6,638 nucleotides of DNA from Oscillospiraceae bacterium (lineage in GTDB: Bacteria > Bacillota_A > Clostridia > Oscillospirales > Oscillospiraceae), in NCBI GenBank assembly GCA_017627975.1, contig JAGAFT010000223.1:1-6638 (forward strand), read 5' to 3'. Position 1 is the stretch's first letter. Each line of letters begins with the position of its first letter. This document shows positions 5,877-6,638 of this stretch, piece after piece. Position numbers and translations under genes: made by a program. Under the pieces are notes generated by a model. That model was given only the letters and a program-made list of their open reading frames with translations. It was not told the DNA's origin and made no database searches.

Positions 5877-6638
5877 GTGAAAGTTGCGGTTTTGGGTTAC
5901 GGCACCGTCGGTGTCGGTGTCTATGAGATGCTGCAGGCAGCGAAGGGCCTGGAGGCGGGACCGGTTCTGGTCCGGCCGGGCAAGGAGAACGAGGCATTCA
6001 AGGTTTCCTCCATTGAAAAGATCACCGAGGATCCCTCGGTGGACGCGGTGGCCGAAGTAATGGGCGGTGTGGAGCCGGCCTTCACCTATGCCATGGCGGC
6101 AATCCGCGCGGGGAAGCACTTTGTCACCTCCAACAAGGCCCTGGTGGCGGCGAAGGGTGTCGAACTGAACCGCGCGGCGAGAGAGGCGGGCGTGAGCTTC
6201 CTGTTCAGCGCGGCCTGCGGCGGAGGCGTTCCCATCCTGCACAATCTGGCCAGAGCCGTACAGACGGATACAATCCTCTCTGTCGGCGGAATCCTCAACG
6301 GAACGACCAACTTCATGCTTGACCAGATGCAGAGCACCGGCAAGGATTATGCCGACGCGCTGAAGGAAGCCCAGGAGCTGGGCTATGCCGAGGCGGATCC
6401 GACGGCCGATGTCACCGGCCTGGACGCCCTGCGCAAGATCATGCTGGCCTGCGCGGTCGCCTGGGGCGTGCTGCCGCAGGAGGGGCTTTTGAACGAGGGC
6501 ATCGACAGCCTGAGCGCCGCGGATGTGAAGGACTTCATGGCAAGAGGCTGGGTCTGCCGCCTGGTGGCCAGCGGCCAGCGGAGCGAGGACGGACGCATCT
6601 CGGCCTATGTGGAGCCGGTTCTGGTCCGTGCGGGCGAT
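5877..6638 (+). CDS. hom: Homoserine dehydrogenase, N-terminal 254 residues
   Basis: The enzyme reduces aspartate semialdehyde to homoserine with NAD(P)H, at the branch point towards threonine and methionine. The frame is open to the right edge, so the C-terminus is missing. The Rossmann motif GYGTVGVGV starts at residue 7. EVMGG (60-64), TSNKALVA with K87, GILNGTTNFML (138-148) and GYAEADPTADVTGLDALRK (169-187) follow. The last motif holds E172, D183 and K187, matching the substrate-binding and catalytic positions of the family. The start is GTG at 5877, with AAGGAG 8 bases upstream; no ATG competes. Where most homologues have a sodium-binding glutamate before the glycine-rich turn, this protein reads FSAACGGGVP (S111). 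The gene is divergent from thrR-thrC and probably under the same regulator. Confidence 0.95.
   Translation, partial: MKVAVLGYGTVGVGVYEMLQAAKGLEAGPVLVRPGKENEAFKVSSIEKITEDPSVDAVAEVMGGVEPAFTYAMAAIRAGKHFVTSNKALVAAKGVELNRAAREAGVSFLFSAACGGGVPILHNLARAVQTDTILSVGGILNGTTNFMLDQMQSTGKDYADALKEAQELGYAEADPTADVTGLDALRKIMLACAVAWGVLPQEGLLNEGIDSLSAADVKDFMARGWVCRLVASGQRSEDGRISAYVEPVLVRAGD

Noticed and set aside
5961..6628. A 14-base repeat CCGGTTCTGGTCCG at 5961 and 6615 within hom
   Set aside because: Both copies encode PVLVR in the same frame using preferred codons, so chance and codon bias explain it.

Overview
The window looks like chromosomal DNA of a GC-rich Firmicute, probably a clostridial relative. The clues are canonical sigma-A promoters (TTGACA/TATAAT with 17-bp spacing), an L10-type ribosomal leader, strong Shine-Dalgarno sites, a UPF0735 ACT-domain regulator of the ThrR/PheB type next to threonine genes, and coding sequence rich in G/C-ending codons. 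I cannot name the species. No mobile element, tRNA, rRNA or CRISPR array is visible, and no gene-free stretch exceeds 300 bases.

Left part (1-1412). The minus strand ends at position 1 inside the regulatory leader of a ribosomal L10 (rplJ) operon: a strong promoter, the L10-binding structure and an attenuator. The rplJ coding region itself lies off the left edge. Just upstream of it on the same strand is a membrane-anchored endonuclease/exonuclease/phosphatase-fold protein (214-1269). It is divergent from glyA across a short intergenic region with promoters in both directions.

Middle (1413-3647). glyA (serine hydroxymethyltransferase) is followed, with a 4-base ATGA overlap, by a predicted lipoprotein with a transglutaminase-like catalytic domain. 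A long hairpin terminator, usable from both sides, closes this unit and faces the end of thrC.

Right part (3648-6638). This is a threonine biosynthesis cluster. A ThrR-like ACT-domain regulator and thrC (threonine synthase) form a minus-strand pair. The homoserine dehydrogenase gene (hom) runs the other way and is cut by the right edge. The 212-bp gap between thrR and hom is the most interesting part of the window. Two divergent promoters overlap at their -10 boxes, and each -35 box lies inside a palindrome sharing the core ACTTGTTTTT. This is the arrangement expected if the ThrR-like protein represses both hom and its own thrR-thrC operon. The hom leader also carries a direct repeat of about 20 bp flanking a GC-rich hairpin, which looks like a small repeat element or a leader duplication.

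Functionally, Hom makes homoserine and ThrC makes threonine from phosphohomoserine. The kinase thrB is not in the window. GlyA interconverts serine and glycine and supplies one-carbon units, so most of the metabolic genes belong to the aspartate/serine/glycine amino-acid network.
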